Positions 8,931-18,161 of a DNA stretch of 64,000 bases are shown one piece after another. This stretch comes from Aeriscardovia aeriphila (GTDB taxonomy: Bacteria > Actinomycetota > Actinomycetes > Actinomycetales > Bifidobacteriaceae), in assembly GCF_002259595.1 (NCBI RefSeq), contig NZ_MWWU01000002.1, forward strand, positions 248,001 through 312,000. Reading direction: 5' to 3'. Made by a program: the position numbers and the translations under genes. The notes under the pieces are model-generated. The model searched no databases, was not told where the DNA came from, and worked only from the letters and a program-made list of their open reading frames with translations. Numbering within the stretch: position 1 is the stretch's first letter; each line of letters starts with the position of its first letter.

Positions 8931-11180
8931 TTAGTCTTCAGGCTCAAAGATTACAGCAGAAAGTGGAGGAACGGTAATATAAGCCGAAGCAGGGCGAGAG
9001 TGGAACGGGCCACCGGTTGCCTCAAATGGCTCATTATGTGCGCCATTACCGTCATACTTCACATCATCTGTATTAATCACTTCGTGCCAGCGTCCGCCCT
9101 GTGGAAGGGCGAGCTGGTAATTATTCCACTGAGAACCAGAGAAGTTCACGACCACGACAACGGGATGCCCAGCCTTGTCATAACGCACATACGAAAGGGT
9201 GTTATGGTCGGAATCATCCGAAGTGAGCCACTGGAAGCCTGACTGGTCAAAGTCCAACTCCCACAGGGCAGGAGTGTTGCGATAGTACTCGTTGAGGTCA
9301 GCAACCAGAGTCTGAACACCCTTGTGGTCAGGCGAGCTCAAGCACGTCCAATCCAGCGACTCATTGCTATTCCACTCGTTGAACTGGGCGATTTCATTGC
9401 CCATGAAGCTCAACTTGCGGCCAGGGTGCGTCCACTGATAGGCGAAGAGCTCACGCACTTGGGCGAAACGTTCCGGGTCACTTCCTGGCATCTTGCCAAT
9501 CAAGGAGTGCTTGCCGTACACAACTTCGTCGTGAGAAATAGGCAAAACGTAATGCTCCGAGTAGGCGTACACCAAGGAGAAGGTGATCTCATTGTGGTGC
9601 CACTTGCGGTTAATAGGCTGTTCGGCCATGTACTGCAAGGTGTCGTGCATCCAACCCATATTCCACTTGAAGCCAAAGCCCAAGCCGCCTGCCGAAGTAG
9701 GAGCAGTAACTCCTGGCCATGCGGTCGACTCTTCGGCGATGATCACCGTGCCCGGGTTGTTCTTATATGCCGTAGCTGTTGCTTCCTTCAGGAAGTCGAT
9801 AGCCTCGAGGTTCTCGCGGCCACCGTAACGGTTTGGACGCCACTGCCCAGGCTTACGCGAGTAGTCGAGGTAGAGCATGGAGGCCACGGCGTCCACGCGC
9901 AAACCATCAACGTGGAATTCCTTCATCCAATAGATGGCGTTTGCCACGAGGAAGTTGCGCACCTCATTGCGGCCAAAGTTGAAGATGTAGGTGCCCCAAT
10001 CAGGTTGCTCACCGCGCATCGGGTCAGGGTTCTCGTACAACGGAGTGCCATCGAAGCGGGCGAGGGCGAAATCATCCTTCGGGAAGTGGGCTGGAACCCA
10101 ATCCATGATGACGCCGATGCCTTCCTCATGGGCGCGATCCACCAAGTAGCGGAAGTCATCCGGAGAGCCAAAGCGAGAATCAGGAGCGTAATAGCCCGTC
10201 ACCTGGTAGCCCCACGAGCCGGCGAATGGGTGCTGAGCCAGCGGCAGGAACTCCAAGTGGGTGAAGTGCTCTTGCTTAACGTAGGCGATGAGCTTGTCGG
10301 CCATATCGCGATAGCTTAAACCGCGAATCCACGAGCCAGCGTGCACCTCGTAGATGCTCATCGGAGCGTTGTGAGCGTTCTTCTCGCGCCTTTGCTCCAT
10401 CCAAGCGTTATCTTGCCACTCGTAGGTAGAATCCACGACGATACTTGCCGTACGCGGCGGTACTTCGTGGCTAAACTCCATCGGGTCGCACTTTTCCGTC
10501 CACTCATTATTGGCATTGAGAATCTGGTACTTGTACTTCATACCAGCGCGCAAGCCTGGAATGAAGATTTCCCAAATGCCGGAGTGTCCCATCGAACGCA
10601 TGGCGTACTTGCGGCCATCCCAGCCGTCAAAGTCACCGATAACGCGAACCACATGGGCGTTTGGTGCCCACACGGCGAAGGAAACACCGCTCAATGAGTG
10701 GGATTCTGGGTCGTCAGGCGAACCCATCGGGTCGTCGAAGGTGCGCACATGAGCGCCGAGAACCGTCCACAGTCGCTCGTGACGGCCTTCGCCAATGAGG
10801 TATTCGTCCATCTGGCCAACAGTGGGCAGGAATCGGTAAGCGTCATCTTCGAGGAGGCGAGTGCCATCTTCGTACTGGGTACGAACGCGATAGTCAGGAA
10901 TGGTATAAGAGCCATCTTCACCACGCTGTGAAGGTACAACTGCAACGAAAACGCCGTTCCACTCATGCTGTGCAGCAAACTCACCATCGGCAGTGATAAT
11001 GGTCACCTGCTTTGCCAGAGGTTTGAGGACGCGCACCGTTGTGCGTCCCGCATTCTGCGGATGCTGGTGAGCGCCCAGAATCGCATGCGGATTGTAGAAG
11101 ACGCCGTTGGACACAGCGTCCAGATCATTATGGTCAACCGCCAGCGGTACGGCCGGCGTCATTGTCAAATCATCAGCCAT
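8931..11180 (-). CDS. glgB: 1,4-alpha-glucan branching enzyme
   Basis: Makes the alpha-1,6 branches of glycogen. The 749-residue product has an N-terminal CBM48-type region ([16 protein letters not shown]; later [10 protein letters not shown]), then a GH13 barrel with DWVPAHFP, the nucleophile Asp in [10 protein letters not shown], the acid/base Glu in IIAEEST, and the third Asp in ISHDEVVYG, and ends with an all-beta domain. This is the normal GlgB length. The start is uncertain: MADDLTM has GAAGG too close, and an alternative lies five codons upstream. It is divergent from carD. Confidence 0.92.
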   Translation of the reverse strand: MADDLTMTPAVPLAVDHNDLDAVSNGVFYNPHAILGAHQHPQNAGRTTVRVLKPLAKQVTIITADGEFAAQHEWNGVFVAVVPSQRGEDGSYTIPDYRVRTQYEDGTRLLEDDAYRFLPTVGQMDEYLIGEGRHERLWTVLGAHVRTFDDPMGSPDDPESHSLSGVSFAVWAPNAHVVRVIGDFDGWDGRKYAMRSMGHSGIWEIFIPGLRAGMKYKYQILNANNEWTEKCDPMEFSHEVPPRTASIVVDSTYEWQDNAWMEQRREKNAHNAPMSIYEVHAGSWIRGLSYRDMADKLIAYVKQEHFTHLEFLPLAQHPFAGSWGYQVTGYYAPDSRFGSPDDFRYLVDRAHEEGIGVIMDWVPAHFPKDDFALARFDGTPLYENPDPMRGEQPDWGTYIFNFGRNEVRNFLVANAIYWMKEFHVDGLRVDAVASMLYLDYSRKPGQWRPNRYGGRENLEAIDFLKEATATAYKNNPGTVIIAEESTAWPGVTAPTSAGGLGFGFKWNMGWMHDTLQYMAEQPINRKWHHNEITFSLVYAYSEHYVLPISHDEVVYGKHSLIGKMPGSDPERFAQVRELFAYQWTHPGRKLSFMGNEIAQFNEWNSNESLDWTCLSSPDHKGVQTLVADLNEYYRNTPALWELDFDQSGFQWLTSDDSDHNTLSYVRYDKAGHPVVVVVNFSGSQWNNYQLALPQGGRWHEVINTDDVKYDGNGAHNEPFEATGGPFHSRPASAYITVPPLSAVIFEPED

Positions 11181-11324
11181 ACCTTCACAGTACATGATTT
11201 TCACAAAGTTGCGATGTTTTCGTGAAGAACAAACGCCGAAAACTGAGATTTTCTTTCGAAAACGCGGTGTACAGGGCATTTTCACTCACTCTTCACGCCA
11301 AGTCCACACATGAGGCCATAATGG

Positions 11325-11353
11325 TTGAGTTTACGCGGAAAAATTACTACTGT
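11325..11353 (+). promoter_or_regulatory. Candidate carD promoter
   Basis: TTGAGT (11325-11330) and TACTGT (11348-11353) are separated by 17 bases and lie about 40 bases before the carD start. The match to a housekeeping promoter is fair. Confidence 0.4.
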
Positions 11354-11390
11354 TGGGAATTTCTACCTCCCAGCAGGGTGGGGGTCTTAC

Positions 11391-12005
11391 ATGGCATATC
11401 AAGTTGGTGATACTGTCGTCTATCCACGTCATGGTGCTGCCCGCGTGGTGGATATTTTTGAGCGCGAGCTTCGAGGGGTGAAGCGTCAGTACATCAAGCT
11501 ACAAGTTCTTTCTACCATTGCCGACAATGACCTTGCTATTGAGCTTCCCATTGACAACTTGAAGAAGGTTGGCGTTCGCGACATCGTTGATGCTTCGGCT
11601 ATTGACGCAGTTTTCGAGGTGTTGCGCACTCCTATTGAGGAAGAGAAGACGAACTGGTCGCGTCGTTACAAGCTCAATGTGGAGAAGATCGACTCAGGCG
11701 ATGTGGACAAGATCGCTGAGGTTATTCGTGATCTTGCCCAGCGTGACGATGAGGAGCATGGTCTCTCTGCTGGTGAGAAGCGCATGTTGGTGAAGGCTCG
11801 TGCTGAGCTTTCCTCGGAAATCGCTCTGGCTGAGAAGATTAGCACTGAGGAAGCAGAGCATTTGCTCGACGTGAACTTGGGTTACGCTCGCCCTACGAAG
11901 GAAGACCTTTCCCATCACGCTCAGTTCCCTGATGAGCCGGCAAGTGAGACGCTGAACCGTATTGCCAACGAAAAGAAGGCAAGCAAGAAGCGCAAGTCTG
12001 CTTGA
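11391..12005 (+). CDS. carD: CarD-family transcriptional regulator
   Basis: A 204-residue protein starting MAYQVGDTVVYPRHGAARV. The N-terminal Tudor-like RNA-polymerase-interaction domain is clear (GDTVVYPRHG, VKRQYIKL), followed by an all-helical DNA-binding domain (KTNWSRRYK, LAQRDDEEHGLSAGEKRML). CarD proteins bind the RNA polymerase beta subunit and stabilise open promoter complexes, notably at rRNA promoters. A C-terminal Lys-rich tail (KKASKKRKSA) ends the protein. The start has a G-rich tract upstream. A strong hairpin follows the gene, so it is probably monocistronic. Confidence 0.9.
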   Translation: MAYQVGDTVVYPRHGAARVVDIFERELRGVKRQYIKLQVLSTIADNDLAIELPIDNLKKVGVRDIVDASAIDAVFEVLRTPIEEEKTNWSRRYKLNVEKIDSGDVDKIAEVIRDLAQRDDEEHGLSAGEKRMLVKARAELSSEIALAEKISTEEAEHLLDVNLGYARPTKEDLSHHAQFPDEPASETLNRIANEKKASKKRKSA

Positions 12006-12044
12006 TAGTTTCACTACGCGCTTCGTGTAGTGCACAGAACAGTG

Positions 12045-12075
12045 GAGGGCGATGACGGTTTCCGTCATCGCCCTC
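12045..12075 (+). terminator. Terminator after carD
   Basis: GAGGGCGATGACGG pairs perfectly with CCGTCATCGCCCTC around TTT. The T-run after it is weak, but the 14-bp stem is very stable. Confidence 0.7.
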
Positions 12076-12145
12076 TTGCATTGATAGCTGGCGGTTATAC
12101 CACTTGTGCGAGTGGCTTATCAGTCAACTCGTGAGGCTGCTCCTG

Positions 12146-12721
12146 TTAGATGAGGATGTCGCTCTCCTGGATGAGAAGCGAAATCCTCGGCTCAGCATTC
12201 TTGGCCGATACAGTCAGCGAATCCACTCCTAGGAACTTCTTTACTGGAATTGCGGAAACAGAGAGATTTCCATCGCAGGGTATCCCGCCAATGCTCTTCA
12301 TATCAACCGCACGTCGTTCATCACCCTTATTAAGAGTGATCGTGAAGTCAGCCTGATATATCTCCGGATCATCAGATTTGCACGCGAAGAACACGTAATA
12401 ATAGTTCTGTGAAGAACTCGCCTTTGCAATTTTTGTAGTGGAGGTGAGGGACAGGGCGTGTTTCTGAGTAACTAACGAGCCTAATGTGCGAACATGAGCT
12501 TGCTGTGACGAATCCTTTTCAGCCTGTTTCCACGCGGTTTCTTGTACGAACTTTTCGTATGCTTCCTTTGAAACAAGTTTGTCTGTGGGAAAGAGAGCTG
12601 TTTTGTTGATGCCGTATCCACCAATGTGGTTAACAGACTTCAACACCACGGGCTTTGCATCCTTGTGTTGAGAGGAGTTTGCGCAACCAGCAGTGATCAG
12701 CCCTGTTGTCAGAGAAAGCAC
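12146..12721 (-). CDS. Small putative lipoprotein with unclear start
   Basis: The readable protein ends its leader with LITAGC, a good lipobox, so the mature protein begins at that Cys and would sit on the outer face of the membrane. The remaining roughly 180 residues resemble no family I can name. The only ordinary in-frame start (GTG at 12721) would give a leader without positive charges. The open frame extends upstream to 12772 and encodes a proper n-region (ILRRC), but without ATG, GTG or TTG. Either an unusual start (ATT or ATA) is used or the start has been lost. No clear ribosome binding site is present. Confidence 0.55.
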   Translation of the reverse strand: MLSLTTGLITAGCANSSQHKDAKPVVLKSVNHIGGYGINKTALFPTDKLVSKEAYEKFVQETAWKQAEKDSSQQAHVRTLGSLVTQKHALSLTSTTKIAKASSSQNYYYVFFACKSDDPEIYQADFTITLNKGDERRAVDMKSIGGIPCDGNLSVSAIPVKKFLGVDSLTVSAKNAEPRISLLIQESDILI

Positions 12722-12837
12722 AACTGCACTTGCCAGCGCTGTGCAGCGGCGAAGAATGGGGTGAAATATAGTTTAACCTTTACTGTGCCTTTATGGTGTT
12801 GAGTAGCTCAAGAGAATGAACTCTCGAGGAGAATCAG

Positions 12838-12951
12838 ATGACAGGAGAAATGAGCAGCAGGAATACTCGATATCTTCAGTATTCATATTGGTTCTCAGCC
12901 CTGCGAACCGCGGTTGAAGAGATCGTATCACTGCTGAACGTACTGGTCTAG
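12838..12951 (+). CDS. Possible 37-residue small protein
   Basis: An ATG with an ideal GAGGAG six bases upstream opens a 37-codon frame ending TAG. The peptide is rich in aromatic residues in the middle (RYLQYSYWFS) and has a hydrophobic amphipathic C-terminus (EEIVSLLNVLV). A perfect 8-bp hairpin with a pyrimidine-rich tail follows 38 bases later, so gene and terminator could form a unit of their own. No family is recognised. It could also be a chance ORF or a leader peptide, but no gene follows it on this strand for 2 kb. Confidence 0.4.
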   Translation: MTGEMSSRNTRYLQYSYWFSALRTAVEEIVSLLNVLV

Positions 12952-12989
12952 TACATCACATGCAGTTACGGCAGATAGTGGGGTCAATT

Positions 12990-13025
12990 CTGAGCTCTGT
13001 GGGTGAGCTCAGTCCTTCTCTTTCC
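12990..13025 (+). terminator. Hairpin after the 37-codon ORF
   Basis: CTGAGCTC pairs with GAGCTCAG around a seven-base loop and is followed by TCCTTCTCTTTCC. It could end a transcript of the small ORF. Confidence 0.45.
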
Positions 13026-13104
13026 AGAGAAAAGAATTAATCAAAGGCTCAGAAAATTATTGAGGAAAGAAAGATTAACACAAATAACGTGTTATCAGAG
13101 CTGA

Positions 13105-13157
13105 TAGGAAAATGCCGGGAAGAGAGCTCCTCCAAAAGGAGGAACTCTCTTCCCGGC
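13105..13157 (-). terminator. Terminator after the metal ABC permease gene
   Basis: A long stem: GCCGGGAAGAGAG, one mismatch, TCCTCC, with the complementary arm, around a four-base loop. On the minus strand it is followed by ATTTTCC. It lies 50 bases beyond the permease stop. The 12722-13207 gap otherwise holds only the small ORF and its hairpin. Confidence 0.75.
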
Positions 13158-13207
13158 AGCGATGGAATGAGCAGATCTGCACTCAGACCTCAGCGGACTG
13201 ATAATCT

Positions 13208-14029
13208 TTAGAGCTCCTTACGCAAAGAGCGAACTAAGGACTGTGACACTGCCCAGATGACAGTAGAAATAGTAACGATAGCAAAGCTGGGAGGTACAGG
13301 GACAGCTGCAGCAATAAAGAGACCGCCCCACAGGGAAACCAAACAAATCAAGCTAGCCCAGAGCATTGAGGTAAGGGGAGAGCGAGCAAAAACCTGAGCT
13401 GCAGCAGCCGGAGTGACTACTAAAGCAAAAATGAGCAGCGTACCAACTGCTTGAACGGAAATGGTAATTACGGCAGCCATCATCGCCATGAAAATCATAT
13501 TCATCGCCTGAATCGGAATGCCCTTGGCCTGAGCAACATTCTCATCCACCGTGCTAAAGAGCAAAGGGCGGTAAATAATCGGCAAAACGACCAGCAAAAC
13601 GACGTCAACAGCGGCAATGACGAGCAGCTGAGAAGGCGAAACCGTGAGAATCGAGCCGAAGAGAATCGACTGCATCTGAGCGTTCGCAGCGCTTGACATA
13701 CGAGCAAAGAACAAGCCTAAGCCCATGGCAAACGCAAGAATCGAGCCAGTCGCCACCTCGCGCTTACTCGCCTTCTTACCCATCGCACCAATCGTGAGAG
13801 CGCCGGCGAGGGCGAAAACACCCAAGCCCAAACTCACGGGCAAACCGAGCAGAGCAGCACCAGTAGCGCCAGGCAGACCAATATGAGCCAGAGCATGCGC
13901 GGCAAAAGCCGTCTTTCGAGCAATCACAAAGTAACCAATAATGCCTGCGGTAATAGAAATGAGGAAGCCAGCAATAAAAGCATTCACCATAAAGGGTGTC
14001 TGCAAAGTAGAGAGAAGAGAAGCATTCAT
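13208..14029 (-). CDS. Metal-type ABC transporter permease (ABC-3 / ZnuB-like)
   Basis: A 273-residue polytopic protein with about eight membrane segments. Landmarks of the zinc/manganese ABC-3 permease family are HALAHIGLPGA near the N-terminus, VDENVAQAKGIP in the cytoplasmic coupling loop, and AVGTLLIFALVVTPAAAA. Its ATG overlaps the stop of the ATPase gene by one base (TGATG), so the two are translationally coupled. Zinc or manganese import is the likely role; the metal cannot be told from sequence. No solute-binding protein gene is nearby. Confidence 0.85.
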   Translation of the reverse strand: MNASLLSTLQTPFMVNAFIAGFLISITAGIIGYFVIARKTAFAAHALAHIGLPGATGAALLGLPVSLGLGVFALAGALTIGAMGKKASKREVATGSILAFAMGLGLFFARMSSAANAQMQSILFGSILTVSPSQLLVIAAVDVVLLVVLPIIYRPLLFSTVDENVAQAKGIPIQAMNMIFMAMMAAVITISVQAVGTLLIFALVVTPAAAAQVFARSPLTSMLWASLICLVSLWGGLFIAAAVPVPPSFAIVTISTVIWAVSQSLVRSLRKEL

Positions 14030-15015
14030 CAGCGCACCTCCATTTGACGAGCGTTATCATCGGCCGGCTTGTTATCCGAGTGGAACCGAGCAGCCTCAGC
14101 AGGGGTATGAGTGTGAATCGGGCGGTTTTCAGGCTCGACATGCGGGTCAGGGCGGACGAACATATCGCCCTGAACAGTCTTCAGGACCTCCACCTTCGTG
14201 CCATACAAGTGAGTGAGAAGTTCAGAATCCATCATCTGGCCGATCGGAGCGTAGTGAGGGTGACCATCCAGCAGGTAAATAGCGCCCGTCAAAATAGGCA
14301 GCAACACATTGAGATCATGCGCCACGATCTGAATGGTCATGCCGAGGTCCTCAGCCAGGTGAGCAAGCACATCCACCAAGTCGCGCTGACCAGCAATATC
14401 AAGATTTGCCAACGGCTCGTCCAGCAACAGAAGCTCAGGGTCGGAAACAAGAGCTTGAGCAATAGCAACGCGCTGACGCATACCGCCTGACATTTCCGAG
14501 AGGCGCAGCTTGCGGTGGTTTTCGATGCCGGCGAGCTGGAGAGCTTGGGTGATTTTGTCGCGCTGCTGGTCGCTCATGCGGTGAATGCCGAAGCGCGTAC
14601 CATCCAAGCCCAAACGCACCGACTGCTCTGCAGTGATATTCGAATCGATATCAGAAGCATAGTTTTGCGGAACATAGCCGATTTTCTCGTTGGCCTTTCC
14701 TGCTGGAAGGCCCAGAACTTCGACGCTTCCGTTGCTCAGGTGCAGCAAATCAAGCTCGACATCGAGCAGGGTGGTTTTGCCAGCTCCGTTGGTTCCCACG
14801 ATGGCGGTGACAGTGCCGCGGGGGATGGAGAAGTTGCCGTCAGTCCAAATGACACGATGCCCGCGCGTTACCGTGGCGTTGGTAAAGCGCACGGAGGGGG
14901 AGGATTGCGCGCCGTGTTGTTGCGTGCTGTGTTGTCGCGTGTGGTGTGCGCTGAGGTTTTCCTGTGCACCTTGTTGTACGCTCTGTTGTACGTTGTGCTG
15001 CTCTGTTTCGCTCAT
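14029..15015 (-). CDS. Metal-type ABC transporter ATPase (ZnuC-like) with His/Gln-rich ends
   Basis: A 328-residue ATPase with Walker A GTNGAGKTT, Q-loop YVPQNY, signature MSGGMRQRVAIAQAL, Walker B LLLLDEP and a switch His in VAHDLN. The start MSETEQHN has GAGGAAG upstream. The first 40 residues are rich in Gln and His, and the C-terminus has a second His-containing stretch (HTHTPAEAARFHSD) beyond the normal ATPase end. These may bind metal. It forms a two-gene operon with the permease and is divergent from folD. Confidence 0.85.
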   Translation of the reverse strand: MSETEQHNVQQSVQQGAQENLSAHHTRQHSTQQHGAQSSPSVRFTNATVTRGHRVIWTDGNFSIPRGTVTAIVGTNGAGKTTLLDVELDLLHLSNGSVEVLGLPAGKANEKIGYVPQNYASDIDSNITAEQSVRLGLDGTRFGIHRMSDQQRDKITQALQLAGIENHRKLRLSEMSGGMRQRVAIAQALVSDPELLLLDEPLANLDIAGQRDLVDVLAHLAEDLGMTIQIVAHDLNVLLPILTGAIYLLDGHPHYAPIGQMMDSELLTHLYGTKVEVLKTVQGDMFVRPDPHVEPENRPIHTHTPAEAARFHSDNKPADDNARQMEVR

Positions 15016-15119
15016 GCTTCTATTCTTCCTCGCTTTTGTTTCTGCCGTTTGCCTAGCTCTCAATTTCGAAATAACCAGTCAGTATACGCATTTGAACTCG
15101 ACGTATGCAAGCCGGTAGT

Positions 15120-16028
15120 ATGAAATTCATGGCACAAGGTAAGGCACAAGTTTTAGATGGTCGCGTGTGCGCGGCTGAGGTGAAGAAAGACCTCGCTTCT
15201 CGCGTTGAGGCACTGGTCGCTGCTGGGCACCGCCCTGGTTTGGGAACGCTTCTGGTGGGGGACGATGTCGCTTCGCATAAGTACGTCGCTGGCAAGCAGC
15301 GCGATTGCGCCCAAGTTGGCATTGCCTCCCTCTCCGCCGAGCTTCCTCAGTCTGCGTCGACAGATGATGTGCTTCAGCAAGTGGAGAAGTTCAACTCTGA
15401 CCCCGCTTGCGATGGTTTTATCGTTCAGCTTCCCCTACCTGCTCAGGTGGACCGCGATACTGTGCTCAACGCGATTGACCCTGATAAGGATGCCGACGGA
15501 TTAACAGCGCAAAGTTTGGGCCGTTTGATGCTTTCCGTCTCTGGTGAGCTCAATTCTTCTGTAGCCTGCACCCCTCGTGGCATCGTGAAAATTTTAGATT
15601 TTTATGGTATTCCCCTGGCTGGCGCCGTTGTTGCAGTAGTTGGCAGAGGATTAACAGTGGGTAGGCCTCTGACAGCTCTTCTGACCAGAAAAAATATTAA
15701 TGCCACAGTCATTGCCTGTCATACGGGCACTCGCGATCTGGGAGCGCTCACTCGCCAAGCCGATGTCGTGGTTTCTGCTGCCGGCAAGGCTCACTTGATC
15801 ACTGCTGACATGCTGCACCCGGGTGCTGTGCTGGTGGACGTGGGCATTTCCCGAGGAAGTGTGGACCCAGTGAGCGGAAAGATGCATATTGAAGGCGACT
15901 TTGACCCTTCCTGCTATGAGGTTGCTTCCGCTTACACGCCTAACCCAGGTGGAGTTGGGCCGATGACTCGTGCCATGCTGCTGGAAAACGTGGTGGAAGC
16001 TGCAGAGCGCAAGTACTTGCACAGCTGA
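15120..16028 (+). CDS. folD: Bifunctional methylenetetrahydrofolate dehydrogenase / cyclohydrolase
   Basis: Interconverts 5,10-methylene-, methenyl- and 10-formyl-tetrahydrofolate in the cytoplasm, supplying one-carbon units for purines and formyl-Met. The catalytic Lys lies in SHKYVAGKQRD, the folate-site motif is GFIVQLPLP, and the NADP-binding loop is VVGRGLTVGRP, followed by the C-terminal PGGVGPMTR. Length is normal at about 300 residues. Three ATGs lie close together (15105, 15120, 15129) and none has a strong ribosome binding site; the middle one is chosen for a weak GGTAG. Two variant motif copies (GGATTAACAG) fall inside the gene. Confidence 0.92.
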   Translation: MKFMAQGKAQVLDGRVCAAEVKKDLASRVEALVAAGHRPGLGTLLVGDDVASHKYVAGKQRDCAQVGIASLSAELPQSASTDDVLQQVEKFNSDPACDGFIVQLPLPAQVDRDTVLNAIDPDKDADGLTAQSLGRLMLSVSGELNSSVACTPRGIVKILDFYGIPLAGAVVAVVGRGLTVGRPLTALLTRKNINATVIACHTGTRDLGALTRQADVVVSAAGKAHLITADMLHPGAVLVDVGISRGSVDPVSGKMHIEGDFDPSCYEVASAYTPNPGGVGPMTRAMLLENVVEAAERKYLHS

Positions 16029-16403
16029 CAAGCATCTGCATCGCTGAAGGGCGGCGCACTGCGTGGCTGTGTTGTGCAACCGTGTGGTGGAGCCATGGTG
16101 AGCGCACGGCACGTGCGCGGATCAGTGCAAACGAATGGTGTGTCGTGGGTGAAGAGGCGCAGTGATAATCTTGAGCGACACGCCGTAACGACACGCCCGA
16201 AGTATGCAGAGAGAATGATTGTAACGGCAAAGTTACAGTCTGAGCGAAAAGATACGCGCTATGCGTTAGTATCGAAAAGGTGCTTGGGCGGGAGTGTACC
16301 TACCGCAATGTCGGCAAGTATTCACCGTGCGGGCCCAGCGTCCAAGAAGGCGCTCATAAGTGAAGAACGATCTTATCCAAACTATCAAGAAACGTATCAA
16401 TCT
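16029..16403 (+). other. Long leader region of rpsA
   Basis: No gene is supported in these 375 bases, although the rpsA frame stays open without stops. The region contains several inverted repeats: GCGCACG/CGTGCGC, GTGTCG/CGACAC enclosing a TGATAATCT motif, TGTAAC/GTTACA, and GATAC/GTATC. Because ribosomal protein S1 often controls its own mRNA, a structured regulatory leader is plausible. Confidence 0.4.
16154..16172 (+). repeat. TGATAATC motif, extended copy 1 (family entry)
   Basis: GAGGCGCAGTGATAATCTT is identical over 19 bases to the inverted copy at 36263-36281. It belongs to a dispersed family with core TGATAATC. First bases of the seven-base GATAATC part on the + strand: 6814, 7760, 8731, 13200, 16164, 24617, 26135, 27377, 30654, 31758, 32811, 36868, 44389, 48325, 58480, 62234. 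Inverted copies (GATTATC) start at 768, 2203, 29217, 29724, 31796, 36265, 37716, 38270, 45646, 49342, 53151, 58019. Confidence 0.7.
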
Positions 16404-17909
16404 ATGTCTGATACCAACGCAGAGGTTCAGAAGGTCGCCATTAACGATATTGGCACCAAGGAAGACTTCATTAAGGCGGTCGACTCTACCATCAAGAACT
16501 TTGATGATGGAGACATCGTCACTGGAACCGTCGTGTCCGTTGACCACGACGAGGTTCTGCTTGACATCGGTTACAAGACCGAGGGTGTCATTCCGTCCCG
16601 CGAGCTGTCCATCCGCAAGGATGTTGACCCAGATGAGGTCGTGAAGCTGGGCGATCAAATTGAGGCTCTTGTCGTCACCAAGGAAGACAAGGAAGGTCGT
16701 CTGATCCTCTCGAAGAAGCGTGCTCAGTATGAGCGTGCTTGGGGTCAGGTCGAGCAGATCAAGGAGAATGACGGCGTCGTCGAGGGTACCGTCATCGAAG
16801 CTGTTAAGGGCGGCTTGATCGTCGATATCGGTCTGCGCGGCTTCCTGCCAGCATCCCTGGTTGAAATGCGTCGCGTTCGTGACCTGTCTCCATACATCGG
16901 CACCACCATCAAGGCCAAGGTGCTCGAGCTCGACAAGAACCGCAACAACGTTGTGCTCTCTCGTCGTCAATACCTCGAGGAGACCCAGTCTGAGGTTCGT
17001 GCTGAGTTCATGAACAAGCTCAAGAAGGGCCAGATTCGCGAGGGTACCGTTTCCTCCATCGTCAACTTCGGCGCATTCGTCGACTTGGGCGGTGTGGACG
17101 GACTCATCCACGTCTCCGAGCTGTCTTGGAAGCACATCGACCACCCATCCGAGGTTGTCAAGGTTGGTCAGAAGGTCACCGTCGAGGTTCTCGACGTCGA
17201 TCTCGACCGCGAGCGCATCTCCCTGTCTCTCAAGGCAACCCAGGAAGATCCATGGCAGAAGTTCGCACGTACCCACGTGCCAGGCCAGATCGTCAAGGGC
17301 AAGGTCACCAAGATCGTTCAGTTCGGCGCATTCGTTGCCGTTGAGGACGGTATTGAAGGCCTCGTTCACATCTCCGAGCTTGCTGATCGTCACGTGAACA
17401 ACCCAGCAACCGTGGTTGAGCAGAACGAGCCAATCTTCGTCAAGGTGATCGACGTCGACCTCGATCGTCGTCGCATCTCTCTGTCCCTCAAGCAGGCCAC
17501 CGACTCCGTCGACCCAGCTTCCGAGGACTTCGATCCAGCTCTGTATGGCATGCCAGCAGAGTACGACGAAGAGGGCAACTACAAGTACCCAGAAGGCTTC
17601 GACCAGAACACCAACGAATGGTTGCCTGGCTACGAACAGCAGCGTGAAGAGTGGGAGCAGCAGTACGCTGCCGCCCGCGAGCTGTGGCAGGAGCACAAGG
17701 CATTTGTTGCCAAGCTGCGCGCCGCTGCAGAGAAGTCTGCTGAAGAGGACCACGAGGCTGGTAACGAGGCTGAGGCTCAGGCTGAGGCTCCAGCAGCAGC
17801 TGAGGAAGCACCAACCACTTACCACTCTGAGGTTTCCAACGAGGGTACCCTGGCTTCTGATTCCAAGCTCGCTGAGCTGCGCAACAAGCTGCTCAACAAC
17901 CAGGAGTGA
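16404..17909 (+). CDS. rpsA: 30S ribosomal protein S1
   Basis: Binds mRNA on the small ribosomal subunit and helps start translation. The 501-residue protein has four S1 domains in a row, recognisable by GDIVTGTVV, GVVEGTVIEAVKGG, REGTVSSIVNFGAFVDLGGVDGL and VKGKVTKIVQFGAFVAVEDG, then an acidic Glu/Ala-rich tail. Four domains is the usual actinobacterial form. The start MSDTNAEVQKVAIND matches bifidobacterial S1; upstream in-frame starts are ignored. Codon use is strongly biased to a few codons, as expected for a very highly expressed gene. A strong terminator follows. Confidence 0.95.
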   Translation: MSDTNAEVQKVAINDIGTKEDFIKAVDSTIKNFDDGDIVTGTVVSVDHDEVLLDIGYKTEGVIPSRELSIRKDVDPDEVVKLGDQIEALVVTKEDKEGRLILSKKRAQYERAWGQVEQIKENDGVVEGTVIEAVKGGLIVDIGLRGFLPASLVEMRRVRDLSPYIGTTIKAKVLELDKNRNNVVLSRRQYLEETQSEVRAEFMNKLKKGQIREGTVSSIVNFGAFVDLGGVDGLIHVSELSWKHIDHPSEVVKVGQKVTVEVLDVDLDRERISLSLKATQEDPWQKFARTHVPGQIVKGKVTKIVQFGAFVAVEDGIEGLVHISELADRHVNNPATVVEQNEPIFVKVIDVDLDRRRISLSLKQATDSVDPASEDFDPALYGMPAEYDEEGNYKYPEGFDQNTNEWLPGYEQQREEWEQQYAAARELWQEHKAFVAKLRAAAEKSAEEDHEAGNEAEAQAEAPAAAEEAPTTYHSEVSNEGTLASDSKLAELRNKLLNNQE

Positions 17910-17988
17910 GTCACTCTGTGACTCAGCAACAGCTGAGCTAATTGCTGAACAAGCTCTTATAGCGTGATCAGCAGCGCGAGAAAGGGAA

Positions 17989-18014
17989 GGGGACGTCTAC
18001 GGACGTCCCCTTTT
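17989..18014 (+). terminator. Terminator after rpsA
   Basis: GGGGACGTC pairs with GACGTCCCC around TACG and is followed by TTTT. Confidence 0.85.
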
Positions 18015-18161
18015 GCGTATCAGCGTAATTATTTTCATTATTGTAAAATTCACTGAAGGAAAAGTATCCAGTGAAAGAAATTCCGCACTTTGTACAACCT
18101 AGCGTGACATAATCAAGAAACGGATAGGAGAGACAATCCTTTGAGGCCTAGTGGGGGTTCA

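Noticed and set aside
16266-17825. 519-codon open frame opposite rpsA
   Set aside because: Shadow frame of a codon-biased ribosomal protein gene; the translated sequence is repetitive Val/Leu/Asp without a recognisable fold.
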